A program made the position numbers and the translations under genes. From positions 124,001 through 188,000 of the forward strand of contig NZ_MSCT01000020.1 in the NCBI RefSeq assembly GCF_001921865.1: 64,000 nt of DNA, written 5' to 3'. How positions within the stretch are numbered: the first letter of the stretch is position 1; each line of letters begins with the position of its first letter. Below the pieces are notes generated by a model that saw only the letters and a list, made by a program, of their open reading frames with translations, was not told the DNA's origin and ran no database searches. Below, piece by piece: positions 35,661 through 44,494 of the stretch. Origin of the DNA: Pseudomonas chlororaphis (GTDB lineage Bacteria > Pseudomonadota > Gammaproteobacteria > Pseudomonadales > Pseudomonadaceae).

Positions 35661-36209
35661 TTATTGCACCGGCTCGTTCTGCCCCAGAATCAACTGGCCT
35701 TCCTTGTTGACCGGAATCTGGCTACCCGGATCACGATCCATACGCACCTGGCCTTGCTTGCCATTCAGTTCGTACTTCACGTCATAACCCACGACCTTGT
35801 CGCTGATGTCATTGACCGTGTTGCAGCGCGTCTGAGTGGTGGTGTAGGTGTCACGCTCCTGCATGCCCTCCTGCACCTTGTTACCGGCGTAACCACCACC
35901 GACCGCACCGGCGACCGTGGCAATCTTCTTGCCTGTGCCGCCGCCAATCTGGTTGCCCAGCAAGCCGCCGGCCAACGCACCAACCACCGTACCGGCGATC
36001 TGGTGCTGATCTTGCACCGGCCGCTGCCGGGTCACCGCTACATCCTTGCAAACCTCGCGAGGGGTCTTGATCTGTTGTTTAACCGGCTGAACGGCCAGCA
36101 CTTGCGCATACTCAGGGCCGCTTTTCACCAGGCTGTAGGTGGCCACAGCACCCCCGGCAGTCACACCGACAGCACCCAATACCGCACCAACCAGCAACGA
36201 CTTGTTCAC
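35661..36209 (-). CDS. Glycine-zipper 2TM domain envelope protein
   Basis: 182 residues. Hydrophobic N-terminus (SLLVGAVLGAVGVTAGGAVATYSLV) that acts as an anchor or uncleaved signal, without a lipobox cysteine. A central glycine-zipper pair (about 72-110) reads IAGTVVGALAGGLLGNQIGGGTGKK and AGAVGGGYAGNK, the SlyB/Pcp-type motif. The C-terminal half is a small beta domain (GYDVKYELNGKQGQVRMDRDPG). Family members sit in the envelope and support its integrity; the precise role is unknown. Confidence 0.85.
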   Translation of the reverse strand: MNKSLLVGAVLGAVGVTAGGAVATYSLVKSGPEYAQVLAVQPVKQQIKTPREVCKDVAVTRQRPVQDQHQIAGTVVGALAGGLLGNQIGGGTGKKIATVAGAVGGGYAGNKVQEGMQERDTYTTTQTRCNTVNDISDKVVGYDVKYELNGKQGQVRMDRDPGSQIPVNKEGQLILGQNEPVQ

Positions 36210-36267
36210 ATGAACCTCCTGACCATCACAAGCGGGACATGCCCGCGCTTCTCCCTGCCTTGGAGCA

Positions 36268-36303
36268 TAAAAAAAGGCGCGAGTTCAATACTCGCGCCTT
36301 TTC
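36268..36303 (-). terminator. yajC-secD-secF terminator
   Basis: Minus strand AAAAGGCGCGAG-TATTGAA-CTCGCGCCTTTTTTT, a perfect 8-bp GC stem with U-run, just after secF. Confidence 0.95.
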
Positions 36304-36329
36304 GACTGCCTACCAGGAAGCGCAAACCG

Positions 36330-37244
36330 TCATGGACGGTCGTCGACTTCCTTCTCGGTATTGGCCGGAGGAATCAGGTCCTCGCTGCTCAGTTTCAGCC
36401 AGATCAGCACCACGTTGGCGATGTAGATCGACGAGTAGGTACCCGCCAGAACACCGACGAACAGCGCGATGGAGAAGCCCCACAGGTTGTCGCCACCGAA
36501 GAACAACAGCGCCGCGATCGCCAGCAGCGTGGAGATCGAGGTCGCCATGGTGCGCAGCAGGGTCTGGGTGGTCGAGATGTTGATGTTCTCGATCAGGCTG
36601 GCCTTGCGCAGCACGCGGAAGTTCTCACGCACCCGGTCGAACACCACGATGGTGTCGTTGAGCGAATAACCGATGATCGCCAGCACCGCCGCCAGTACCG
36701 TCAGGTCGAAGGTGATCTGGAAGAACGACAGGATACCGACCGTCACCACCACGTCGTGGATCAGGGAAACGATGGCACCGACCGCGAACTTCCACTGAAA
36801 GCGGAAAGCCAGGTAGATCAGGATGCCGCCCAGCGCCATCAGCATGCCGAGGCCGCCCTGGTCACGCAGCTCTTCGCCCACTTGCGGGCCGACGAACTCG
36901 ACGCGCTTGACCTGCGCCGGGTTGTCGCCGCCGACCTTCTGCAGCGCTTCGGCTACCTGATGGCCCAACTGCGGGTCTTCACCCGGCATCCGCACCAGCA
37001 GGTCGGTAGTCGCACCGAAGCTTTGCACGATCGCTTCGTGATAACCGGATTCGCTCAGTTGAGCCCGAACCTTCATCACATCCGCCGGACGCTCGTAGGT
37101 CAGCTCGATGAGCGTACCGCCGGTGAAATCCAGGCCGTAGTTCAGCCCCTTGTGGAACCAGCTGAACAACGCCAGAACGGTCAGGAGCACGGTCAGGCCG
37201 AACGCAACGTTGCGCACGCCCATGAAGTTGATAGTACGTAACAT
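36330..37244 (-). CDS. secF: Protein translocase subunit SecF
   Basis: 304 residues. Partner of SecD in the RND-like complex that uses proton flux to help Sec export. Six membrane segments with the large first periplasmic loop. Conserved DFTGGTLIEL near 40-49 and GYSLNDTIVVFDRVREN near 198-214. Follows secD after 9 bp. Confidence 0.97.
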   Translation of the reverse strand: MLRTINFMGVRNVAFGLTVLLTVLALFSWFHKGLNYGLDFTGGTLIELTYERPADVMKVRAQLSESGYHEAIVQSFGATTDLLVRMPGEDPQLGHQVAEALQKVGGDNPAQVKRVEFVGPQVGEELRDQGGLGMLMALGGILIYLAFRFQWKFAVGAIVSLIHDVVVTVGILSFFQITFDLTVLAAVLAIIGYSLNDTIVVFDRVRENFRVLRKASLIENINISTTQTLLRTMATSISTLLAIAALLFFGGDNLWGFSIALFVGVLAGTYSSIYIANVVLIWLKLSSEDLIPPANTEKEVDDRP

Positions 37245-37253
37245 GGCAGCCCC

Positions 37254-39122
37254 TTAAATCCACAACTTCTTGAAGTCACGACCGCCGAAGATCAGGTTGA
37301 CCATCGCACGGGTCAGCCAGATGGCCGTGAACATCGAGGTAAAGATCCCGAGGGACATGGTCACCGCAAAACCCTTGACCGGGCCGGTGCCCATGGCAAA
37401 GAGAATCCCGCCGACCAGCAACGTGGTCAGGTTGGAGTCGAGAATCGCGGTGAATGCCCGGCCGAAGCCTTCGTTGATTGCCCGCTGCACGGTCATGCCG
37501 GCAGCAATCTCTTCGCGAATCCGCGAGAAGATCAGTACGTTGGCGTCCACCGCCATACCCATGGTCAACACGATACCGGCGATGCCCGGCAGGGTCAGCG
37601 TAGCCCCCAACAGGGACATCAGGGCCAGCAACAGCACCATGTTCAACGCCAGCGCCACGGTGGCGATGATGCCGAAGAAGCGGTAGATGGCAATGATGAA
37701 CAGCGACACGAACAGCATGCCCCACAGCGATGCGTCGATACCCTTGGTGATGTTGTCGGCACCCAGGCTCGGACCAATGGTGCGCTCTTCAGCGAAGTAC
37801 ATCGGCGCCGCCAGACCACCGGCACGCAGCAGCAGCGCCAGCTCGGAAGACTCGCCCTGGCCGTTCAGGCCGGTGATGCGGAACTGACTACCCAGCGGCG
37901 ACTGGATGGTCGCCAGGCTGATGATTTTCTTCTCTTCCTTGAAGCTCTGCACCGCGACGTCTTTCTCGACGCCGTCGACCACTTGCTTGGTGTACGTGGT
38001 GGTCGGCTTCTGCTCGATGAAGATCACCGCCATGCTGCGACCGACGTTGCTGCGGGTCGAACGGCTCATCAACTCGCCGCCATGGCCATCGAGCTTGATG
38101 TTCACCTGTGGACGACCGTGCTCGTCGAAGCCCGCCTGGGCGTCGGTCACCTGGTCGCCGGTGATGATCAGGCCACGCTCGATCTGCGCAGGAGGACGAT
38201 TGCCTTCGCGGAACTCGAAAGACTCGGAAGTGGCTTTCGACGCGCCCGGCTCGGCGGCCAGACGGAACTCAAGGTTGGCCGTCTTGCCCAGGATACGCTT
38301 GGCTTCGGCAGTGTCCTGCACGCCCGGCAGCTCAACCACGATACGGTTGGCGCCCTGACGCTGAACCAGAGGCTCGGCGACACCCAGCTCGTTGACGCGG
38401 TTACGGACCGTGGTCAAGTTCTGCTTGATGGAGTATTCACGGATTTCCGCCAGCTTGGCCGGGGTCATCGCCAGACGCAGCACCGCCTGACCATTGAGGT
38501 CGGCCGGAACAATGTCGAAATCGTTGAAGTTCTTGCGGATCAGCGCACGGGCCTGTTCACGGGTCGCGTCGTCGCTGAAGCCCAGTTGAATGGCACCATT
38601 GAGCTGCGGCAGGCTGCGATAGCGCAGGCGCTCTTTACGCAACAGGCTCTTCACATCGCCTTCGTAGACCTTCAGGCGTGCGTCGAGGGCTTTCTCCATG
38701 TCCACTTCCAGCAGGAAGTGCACACCGCCGGACAAGTCCAGACCCAGCTTCATCGGGTGCGCGCCGAGGTTGCGCAGCCATTGCGGGGTGGTTTGTGCCA
38801 GGTTCAATGCAACGACGTAGTCGTCGCCCAGGGCCTTGCGCACGACGTCCTTGGCTGGAAGCTGGTCTTCCTGCTTGGTCAGACGCAGCAGGCCGCCCTT
38901 GCCCTTGGCTCCGACAGAAGAAGCCTTGACAGCGATCCCGGCCTCGCCGAGCGCCTTGCTCGCACGGTCCAGATCGTCCTGAGTAACCTGCAGCGCAGTG
39001 CTCGCGCCGCTGACCTGAATGGCCGGGTCATCGGGGTACAGGTTGGGAGCGGAATAAATAAAACCGATCGCCAGCACCGCCAGGATCAGTACGTATTTCC
39101 ACAGAGGGTATTTGTTCAGCAT
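37254..39122 (-). CDS. secD: Protein translocase subunit SecD
   Basis: 622 residues. Periplasmic P1 head between the first and second membrane spans, then a six-helix RND-like membrane domain. LGLDLSGGVHFLLEVD near 120-135 and the conserved membrane motifs GIAGIVLTMGMAVDANVLIFSRIREE near 520-545 are seen. The ATG at 39122 gives MLNKYPLWKYVLI; one extra upstream GTG is possible. In the order yajC-secD-secF. Confidence 0.97.
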   Translation of the reverse strand: MLNKYPLWKYVLILAVLAIGFIYSAPNLYPDDPAIQVSGASTALQVTQDDLDRASKALGEAGIAVKASSVGAKGKGGLLRLTKQEDQLPAKDVVRKALGDDYVVALNLAQTTPQWLRNLGAHPMKLGLDLSGGVHFLLEVDMEKALDARLKVYEGDVKSLLRKERLRYRSLPQLNGAIQLGFSDDATREQARALIRKNFNDFDIVPADLNGQAVLRLAMTPAKLAEIREYSIKQNLTTVRNRVNELGVAEPLVQRQGANRIVVELPGVQDTAEAKRILGKTANLEFRLAAEPGASKATSESFEFREGNRPPAQIERGLIITGDQVTDAQAGFDEHGRPQVNIKLDGHGGELMSRSTRSNVGRSMAVIFIEQKPTTTYTKQVVDGVEKDVAVQSFKEEKKIISLATIQSPLGSQFRITGLNGQGESSELALLLRAGGLAAPMYFAEERTIGPSLGADNITKGIDASLWGMLFVSLFIIAIYRFFGIIATVALALNMVLLLALMSLLGATLTLPGIAGIVLTMGMAVDANVLIFSRIREEIAAGMTVQRAINEGFGRAFTAILDSNLTTLLVGGILFAMGTGPVKGFAVTMSLGIFTSMFTAIWLTRAMVNLIFGGRDFKKLWI

Positions 39123-39184
39123 CACGCCGCCCGTTTATGAAGCGGGGCGCCTTGCGCGCCCCGTCGATTGGTAAAAGATGAAAC

Positions 39185-39520
39185 TTAGATCGCCTTCAGC
39201 GTGCCTTTTGGCAGCGTGGCGGCAATCGCGCCTTTCTGGAACTTCATCTCGATAGCGTCGGAAACTTCCAGCACTACGAAGTCGTCGGTCACTTTGGTGA
39301 TCTTGCCGGCGATACCGCCAGTGGTCACAACTTCGTCACCTTTCTGCAGGCTGCCCAGCAGGTTCTTCTGTTCTTTGGCGCGCTTGGCCTGTGGACGCCA
39401 GATCATCAGGTAGAAGATGACCAGGAAGCCGACCAGGAAAATCCACTCAAAGCCAGTGCCGGCAGGGCCAGCGGCAGGAGCAGCGGCGTCAGCCATTGCA
39501 GTCGAGATAAAAAAGCTCAT
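39185..39520 (-). CDS. yajC: Preprotein translocase subunit YajC
   Basis: 111 residues. Single-span membrane protein associated with SecDF. One hydrophobic segment (about 24-42, FEWIFLVGFLVIFYLMIW) followed by RPQAKRAKEQKNLLGSLQKGDEVVTTGG, the family signature. First gene of the secDF group, downstream of tgt. Confidence 0.97.
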   Translation of the reverse strand: MSFFISTAMADAAAPAAGPAGTGFEWIFLVGFLVIFYLMIWRPQAKRAKEQKNLLGSLQKGDEVVTTGGIAGKITKVTDDFVVLEVSDAIEMKFQKGAIAATLPKGTLKAI

Positions 39521-39567
39521 GTAACACTCCGGATAATTGCAAAAGTAGGTCTGAACGTCTTTAGAAC

Positions 39568-40701
39568 TTATTCTAAAGGCGGCACGGGCAACCCGCGTTT
39601 GGCATAGAAGGAATCGACAAAGGCGGCCAATGTACCCTGTTGAATAGCCTCGCGCAAACCAGCCATAAGCCGTTGGTAATGGCGCAAATTATGGATGGTA
39701 TTGAGCATGCTCCCCAGCATTTCTCCGCACTTGTCCAAATGATGCAGATAAGCGCGGGAGAAGTTCTGGCAGGTATAGCAATCGCAGGTCGGATCCAGCG
39801 GCGAATCATCATGGCGATGGAACGCGTTACGGATCTTCAGCACGCCAGTGTCAATGAACAGATGCCCGTTGCGGGCATTACGGGTTGGCATCACGCAATC
39901 GAACATGTCCACACCGCGGCGCACACCCTCAACCAGATCTTCCGGCTTGCCAACACCCATAAGGTAACGAGGTTTGTCTGCTGGCATCTGGCCCGGCAGA
40001 TAGTCCAGCACCTTGATCATCTCGTGCTTGGGCTCGCCCACCGACAGGCCGCCGATGGCCAGGCCGTCGAAACCGATCTTGTCCAGGCCTTCCAGGGAGC
40101 GCATGCGCAGGTCCTGGTGCATGCCGCCCTGGACGATACCGAACAGCGCTGCCGTGTTGTCACCATGGGCATTCTTCGAGCGCTGCGCCCAGCGCAACGA
40201 CAGCTCCATGGATACCCGCGCGACATCTTCGTCGGCCGGGTACGGGGTGCATTCGTCGAAGATCATCACGATGTCCGAGCCCAAATCGCGCTGGACCTGC
40301 ATCGACTCTTCCGGGCCCATGAAGACTTTCGCACCGTCGACCGGCGAGGCGAAGGTCACGCCCTCTTCCTTGATCTTGCGCATGGCGCCCAGGCTGAACA
40401 CCTGGAAACCGCCGGAGTCGGTGAGGATCGGGCCTTTCCACTGCATGAAGTCATGCAGGTCGCCGTGCGCCTTGATCACCTCGGTGCCCGGACGCAGCCA
40501 CAGGTGGAAGGTGTTGCCCAGGATGATCTCGGCGCCGGTGGCGACGATGTCCCGAGGCAGCATGCCCTTGACCGTGCCGTAGGTGCCCACCGGCATGAAG
40601 GCCGGGGTTTCCACAGTACCGCGGGGGAAGGTCAGGCGGCCGCGACGCGCCTTGCCATCGGTGGCGAGCAGCTCGAACGACATACGACAGGTGCGACTCA
40701 T
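39568..40701 (-). CDS. tgt: tRNA-guanine transglycosylase
   Basis: 377 residues from the ATG at 40701. Exchanges guanine 34 for preQ1 in tRNAs with GUN anticodons. Catalytic Asp in DSGGFQVFSL, the second Asp in DCVMPTRNARNG, and the zinc site CDCYTCQNFSRAYLHH. The ATG at 40701 overlaps the queA stop as ATGA and has GAGG 8 nt upstream, so it is favoured over the ATG at 40683, which would give a 371-residue protein closer to many annotations. Confidence 0.95.
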   Translation of the reverse strand: MSRTCRMSFELLATDGKARRGRLTFPRGTVETPAFMPVGTYGTVKGMLPRDIVATGAEIILGNTFHLWLRPGTEVIKAHGDLHDFMQWKGPILTDSGGFQVFSLGAMRKIKEEGVTFASPVDGAKVFMGPEESMQVQRDLGSDIVMIFDECTPYPADEDVARVSMELSLRWAQRSKNAHGDNTAALFGIVQGGMHQDLRMRSLEGLDKIGFDGLAIGGLSVGEPKHEMIKVLDYLPGQMPADKPRYLMGVGKPEDLVEGVRRGVDMFDCVMPTRNARNGHLFIDTGVLKIRNAFHRHDDSPLDPTCDCYTCQNFSRAYLHHLDKCGEMLGSMLNTIHNLRHYQRLMAGLREAIQQGTLAAFVDSFYAKRGLPVPPLE

Positions 40702-41762
40702 ACGGTTTCCTCTGGGGCCTGGTCCTTGGGAGCGGTTGGCGCCGGATTACGGGTGATGAACATCGCATCACCGTAGCTGAAAAAGCGGTATCCATTGTCG
40801 ACCGCGGCCTTATAGGCAGCCATGGCTTCGGGATAACCGGCGAACGCCGAAACCAGCATCAACAACGTGGATTCGGGCAAATGGAAGTTGGTGACCAGGG
40901 CATCGACCACATGGAACGGCCGGCCCGGGTAGATAAAGATGTCGGTGTCGCCGCTGAACGGCTTGAGCACGCCATCGCGCGCTGCGCTTTCCAGGGAACG
41001 CACGCTGGTGGTCCCCACCGCCACCACCCGACCGCCGCGCGCGCGGCAGGCCGCCACCGCATCCACCACTTCCTGGCTGACCTCCAGCCATTCGTTGTGC
41101 ATATGGTGGTCTTCGATGCGCTCCACCCGCACCGGCTGGAACGTGCCGGCGCCGACATGCAGGGTCACGAACGCAGTCTCCACGCCCTTGGCGGCAATCG
41201 CCTCCAGCAGCGGCTGGTCGAAGTGCAAACCCGCGGTCGGCGCGGCAACCGCGCCCAGGCGTTCGGAGTACACGGTCTGATAACGCTCGCGGTCCGAGTC
41301 TTCGTCCGGGCGGTCTATATAAGGAGGCAACGGCATATGGCCGACGCGCTCCAGCAACGGCAGCACTTCCTCGGCGAACCCCAGCTCGAACAGCGTGTCG
41401 TGGCGGGCCAGCATCTCGGCTTCGCCACCGCCGTCGATAAGGATCTTCGAGCCCGGTTTCGGCGACTTGCTGGAGCGTACATGGGCCAATACGCGGTGGC
41501 TGTCGAGCACCCGCTCCACCAGAATTTCCAGCTTGCCGCCGGAGGCTTTCTGGCCAAAAAGCCGCGCCGGAATCACCCGGGTATTGTTGAACACCATCAA
41601 GTCGCCCGGGCGCAAATGCTCAAGCAAATCAGTGAATTGACGGTGGGCCAAGGCGCCGGTAACCCCATCCAGGGTCAGCAGGCGGCTGGCGCGACGCTCG
41701 GCCAGAGGGTGGCGGGCGATCAGCGAATCAGGGAGCTCGAAGGTAAAGTCAGCAACACGCAT
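40698..41762 (-). CDS. queA: S-adenosylmethionine:tRNA ribosyltransferase-isomerase
   Basis: 354 residues. Forms epoxyqueuosine in tRNA by transferring the ribosyl group of SAM to preQ1. Contains FTFELPDSLIARHPLAERRASRL at the start, MVFNNTRVIPARLFG, PTAGLHFDQPLL, HVGAGTFQPVRVE and NFHLPESTLLMLVSAF. Works directly upstream of tgt in sequence though after it in the pathway; a 4-nt overlap suggests translational coupling. Confidence 0.97.
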   Translation of the reverse strand: MRVADFTFELPDSLIARHPLAERRASRLLTLDGVTGALAHRQFTDLLEHLRPGDLMVFNNTRVIPARLFGQKASGGKLEILVERVLDSHRVLAHVRSSKSPKPGSKILIDGGGEAEMLARHDTLFELGFAEEVLPLLERVGHMPLPPYIDRPDEDSDRERYQTVYSERLGAVAAPTAGLHFDQPLLEAIAAKGVETAFVTLHVGAGTFQPVRVERIEDHHMHNEWLEVSQEVVDAVAACRARGGRVVAVGTTSVRSLESAARDGVLKPFSGDTDIFIYPGRPFHVVDALVTNFHLPESTLLMLVSAFAGYPEAMAAYKAAVDNGYRFFSYGDAMFITRNPAPTAPKDQAPEETV

Positions 41763-41828
41763 GATGGGGTTCGTCTAGCAGGGCCGGAAAGTTTAGCGGA
41801 AATAGCCAAAATTGACCATGAAACCTGA

Positions 41829-41857
41829 TTGACCAACGGTAGGCACGTCTCTATACT
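41829..41857 (+). promoter_or_regulatory. tRNA-Leu promoter
   Basis: TTGACC (41829-41834), exactly 17 nt, then TATACT (41852-41857), 13 nt before the mature tRNA 5' end. Near-consensus, as usual for stable RNA genes. Confidence 0.85.
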
Positions 41858-41870
41858 TCGCCGCCATTGA

Positions 41871-41955
41871 GCCCTGATGGCGGAATTGGTAGACGCGGCG
41901 GATTCAAAATCCGTTTTCGAAAGGAGTGGGAGTTCGAGTCTCCCTCGGGGCACCA
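41871..41955 (+). tRNA. tRNA-Leu (anticodon CAA)
   Basis: 85 nt including an encoded CCA end. The 5' arm GCCCTGA pairs with TCGGGGC. The D-loop has AATTGGTAGACG, the anticodon loop TTCAAAA gives CAA (reads UUG), a long variable arm marks it as type II, and the T-loop is GTTCGAGTC. It follows queA divergently and has its own promoter and terminator. Confidence 0.98.
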
Positions 41956-42000
41956 AACGCAACAAATAGCCGTCCCAAGACGACTATGCAACACCTCTGA

Positions 42001-42025
42001 AGCCCGCTAACCGCGGGCTTTTTAG
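42001..42025 (+). terminator. tRNA-Leu terminator
   Basis: AGCCCGC-TAACC-GCGGGCT followed by TTTT; 7-bp stem, 46 nt after the tRNA. Confidence 0.9.
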
Positions 42026-42128
42026 TTTCCGGGATGGAATTTCCGAACCTGCCAGAAGCCGTGCCTCCCGCTTGATGATTCGAGCCTTTCTCAAAACCTG
42101 CCTGGCAGCGTTTCTTCCAAACCGCCCC

Positions 42129-43013
42129 TCAGTAAACGATCTCGCTGCGAATGGCCTGGATCACGATGCTCGATAGCCGCTCGGTCAGTGGATCGGGATT
42201 GGCCTCTCGCCGATGCAATGTCAGGGCGATAGAGGGCAAGGCTGGCAAGCCCCGATCGCCGGCCGCCAGGAGTTCGGTGCCCGGCTGCAGGCCCAGGGCC
42301 GTTCTGATGGTGTAGCCCAGGCCGGCCTCGGTTGCCGCCGACAAGCCATTGAGGCTGGAACTGGTGAACGACAACTGCCAGGGAATCCCTTCGCGGCTCA
42401 GCGCCTCGACGGCCATCGAGTGAAAAGGACAAGGCGCGTCGAACGCGATGATCGGCAGCGGCGTGCCCGACTCGGCGCGCCAGTCGAGGTACTGGTGGGA
42501 CGAGCCGATCCACTGCATGGGCAACTCCGCCACCACTTCCTGATACCCCGTGGCTTTTACGCCGCCCCACGCCACCGCGAGGTCGAGGGAGCCATTTTCG
42601 ATCCTGTTCAGCAGATCCGCGTTGCGCGCGATGCGGGCTTCGACTCGCACGTCGGGATGGGCCCTGGCGAAACGGCCCAGCACCGTGGGCAAGAAACTGC
42701 CCAGGTCTTCCTGGAGCCCGAGACGCACCCAGCCCTTCAGCTTGAGCTCGGAAACGGCCGTGATGGTTTCATCGTTGAGGCTTAAAAGCCGCCGGGAATA
42801 ATTCAGCAGCACCTCGCCGGTGTCCGTCAGCGCCAGCTTGCGACCGGCCTTCTTGAACAACGGCGAGCCCGCCTGGGCTTCCAGTTTCTTCAGTTGGGCA
42901 CTGATGGCCGATGTCGAGCGCGCGAGCTTTTGCGCCGCCTTGGCAAAGCTGCCCAATTCGACCCCGGTAACGAAACTGCGCATGACATCCAAATCGAAAT
43001 TTACCGGCCTCAT
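42129..43013 (-). CDS. LysR-family regulator, probable controller of the adjacent cluster
   Basis: 294 residues from the ATG at 43013 (AGGA 5 nt upstream); longer in-frame ATGs lie at 43019 and 43040. Winged HTH: FDLDVMRSFVTGVELGSFAKAAQKLARSTSAISAQLKKLEAQ. The effector domain from about 90 contains AWGGVKATGYQEVVAELPMQW. Divergent from the MFS gene with about 100 bp between, the classical arrangement for a LysR regulator and its target operon. The ligand is unknown. Confidence 0.9.
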   Translation of the reverse strand: MRPVNFDLDVMRSFVTGVELGSFAKAAQKLARSTSAISAQLKKLEAQAGSPLFKKAGRKLALTDTGEVLLNYSRRLLSLNDETITAVSELKLKGWVRLGLQEDLGSFLPTVLGRFARAHPDVRVEARIARNADLLNRIENGSLDLAVAWGGVKATGYQEVVAELPMQWIGSSHQYLDWRAESGTPLPIIAFDAPCPFHSMAVEALSREGIPWQLSFTSSSLNGLSAATEAGLGYTIRTALGLQPGTELLAAGDRGLPALPSIALTLHRREANPDPLTERLSSIVIQAIRSEIVY

Positions 43014-43117
43014 AACCATCCTGTTTTTCGGGATCAACACGCAAAATTATTTGATATTCGAGACGATACGCCCATGAGAGTCTTTTCGCCCACAACTATT
43101 TAACTAGTGGGATTCTT
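43014..43117. promoter_or_regulatory. Divergent regulatory region of the 43-52 kb cluster
   Basis: AT-rich 104-bp gap with TTATTTGATATTCGAGACGA and AACTATTTAACTAGTGGGAT. The AACTAGT element recurs at about 44460-44467 before the oxygenase gene, so it may be a shared regulatory motif. No promoter can be set with confidence. Confidence 0.4.
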
Positions 43118-44362
43118 ATGCCTGTAGATAACGGTCACCGTTGGAAAGTACTGGGCGTCGGCGTTGCGGCCAACGCCAGTTTTTCCAGTGTGGTGGGGGG
43201 ACTGCCCGCGACAGCGGTCTATATGCGCGCGACCTATCAGCTGGATAACGCCGAGCTGGGGCTTGTTCTCGGGGTGCTGGGGCTGGGCATCGCCATCAGC
43301 GAGATTCCCTGGGGGTTGCTGACCGATCGCTGGGGCGATCGTCCTGTCCTGCTGACGGGGCTCCTGACGTCCGGGATCGCCTTGTTGATCCTGGCCATGC
43401 TGGCCTTTTATGCACCAACGGTCGTGTTGCTGGCAGCGGGCCTGTTCACCGTCGGCCTGCTCGGAAGCAGCGTCAACGGCGCCAGCGGCCGGGCCATCAT
43501 GGCCTGGTTCAAGGAGGGCGAACGCGGGCTGGCCATGAGCATCCGGCAAACGGCCGTGCCCGGAGGTTATGCCTTGGGCGCGGTGGTGCTGCCTTACCTG
43601 GCTCATGCCTACGGTTTTATCGAAGTGTTCACCGCCTCTGCCTTGTTCTGCCTGGTCGCCGCCCTGTTTGCGTGGCTCTGGCTGTACGAACCGGACTTCT
43701 CCAGCAGCGCGGCCAAAAAACAGAACCTGGCAACCAGCACCAGTCCGCTGAAAGACCCGAGGATCTGGCGCATCGTCCTGGCCATCGGCCTGCTCTGCGC
43801 CCCGCAGTTCGCCATCCTCACTTACGCTGCGGTGTTCTTTCATGACTTTGGCAACGTCGACATCAGCCTGATTTCCGCGACCTTGGCGGTCATCCAGATT
43901 GGCGCGATCGTCAGCAGGATCTGGAGCGGACGCTGGACCGACAAAAACAAGAACCGGCGCAGCTACCTGAAGGCCTGTGCCTGGTTGAGCACCCTGACCT
44001 TCCTGGCCTTGAGCGCGACGGTCTCGGCCGCCAGCTTCTACGGCATCAGCCAAACCCCGCTGGCCACTGCCCTGATCATCGGCGTGATGGTCATCGCCGG
44101 GATCAGCGTGTCGGCCTGGCACGGGGTCGCCTACACCGAACTGGCCACCTTGGCGGGCGCCAGTCGGGCGGGCACGGCCCTGGCCATGGGCAATACCTGC
44201 GTCTTCGTGGTGCTATTCGCGACCCCCATCGCGGCCTCCGCCCTCATGACTCACTTCTCCTGGAGCCTGGTGTGGCTGGCGGCGGCCTTTTGCGCACTGT
44301 TGACCGTGCCGCTCTTTCCCCGGGTTGAAAAAAACTATGCCCTGGAACTTGGCTCCGCTTGA
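43118..44362 (+). CDS. MFS transporter of the biosynthetic-type cluster
   Basis: 414 residues, 12 predicted membrane segments in two six-helix halves. The loop 2-3 signature of the major facilitator family is visible as WGLLTDRWGDRPVLLTG near 68-84 and repeated weakly in the second half (SRIWSGRWTDKNKNRRSYLK near 266-285). CynX/NreB-like rather than drug:H+ antiporter of a known class. As first gene beside a regulator and upstream of tailoring enzymes it may export the product or import a precursor. Confidence 0.88.
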   Translation: MPVDNGHRWKVLGVGVAANASFSSVVGGLPATAVYMRATYQLDNAELGLVLGVLGLGIAISEIPWGLLTDRWGDRPVLLTGLLTSGIALLILAMLAFYAPTVVLLAAGLFTVGLLGSSVNGASGRAIMAWFKEGERGLAMSIRQTAVPGGYALGAVVLPYLAHAYGFIEVFTASALFCLVAALFAWLWLYEPDFSSSAAKKQNLATSTSPLKDPRIWRIVLAIGLLCAPQFAILTYAAVFFHDFGNVDISLISATLAVIQIGAIVSRIWSGRWTDKNKNRRSYLKACAWLSTLTFLALSATVSAASFYGISQTPLATALIIGVMVIAGISVSAWHGVAYTELATLAGASRAGTALAMGNTCVFVVLFATPIAASALMTHFSWSLVWLAAAFCALLTVPLFPRVEKNYALELGSA

Positions 44363-44494
44363 AATCGCTGTTCGCTAAAGCGCTCTAACTACAGCGCGTG
44401 CCGCGCAACTTCGTGAGCGGCACGCCTCTAGCAGCAACTTACATAGATTGACCATTCAACTAACTAGTCCGATCTCATTCCATGGAGGATACCA
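44363..44494 (+). promoter_or_regulatory. Gap before the oxygenase gene, possible second promoter
   Basis: 132 bp. Contains a short imperfect inverted repeat (GCGCGTGCCGCGC region near 44394-44408), TTGACC at 44448-44453 and ACTAACTAGTCCG, which echoes the motif upstream of the MFS gene. GGAGGATACC is a strong ribosome-binding site for the oxygenase. A separate promoter here is likely but not proven. Confidence 0.4.
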
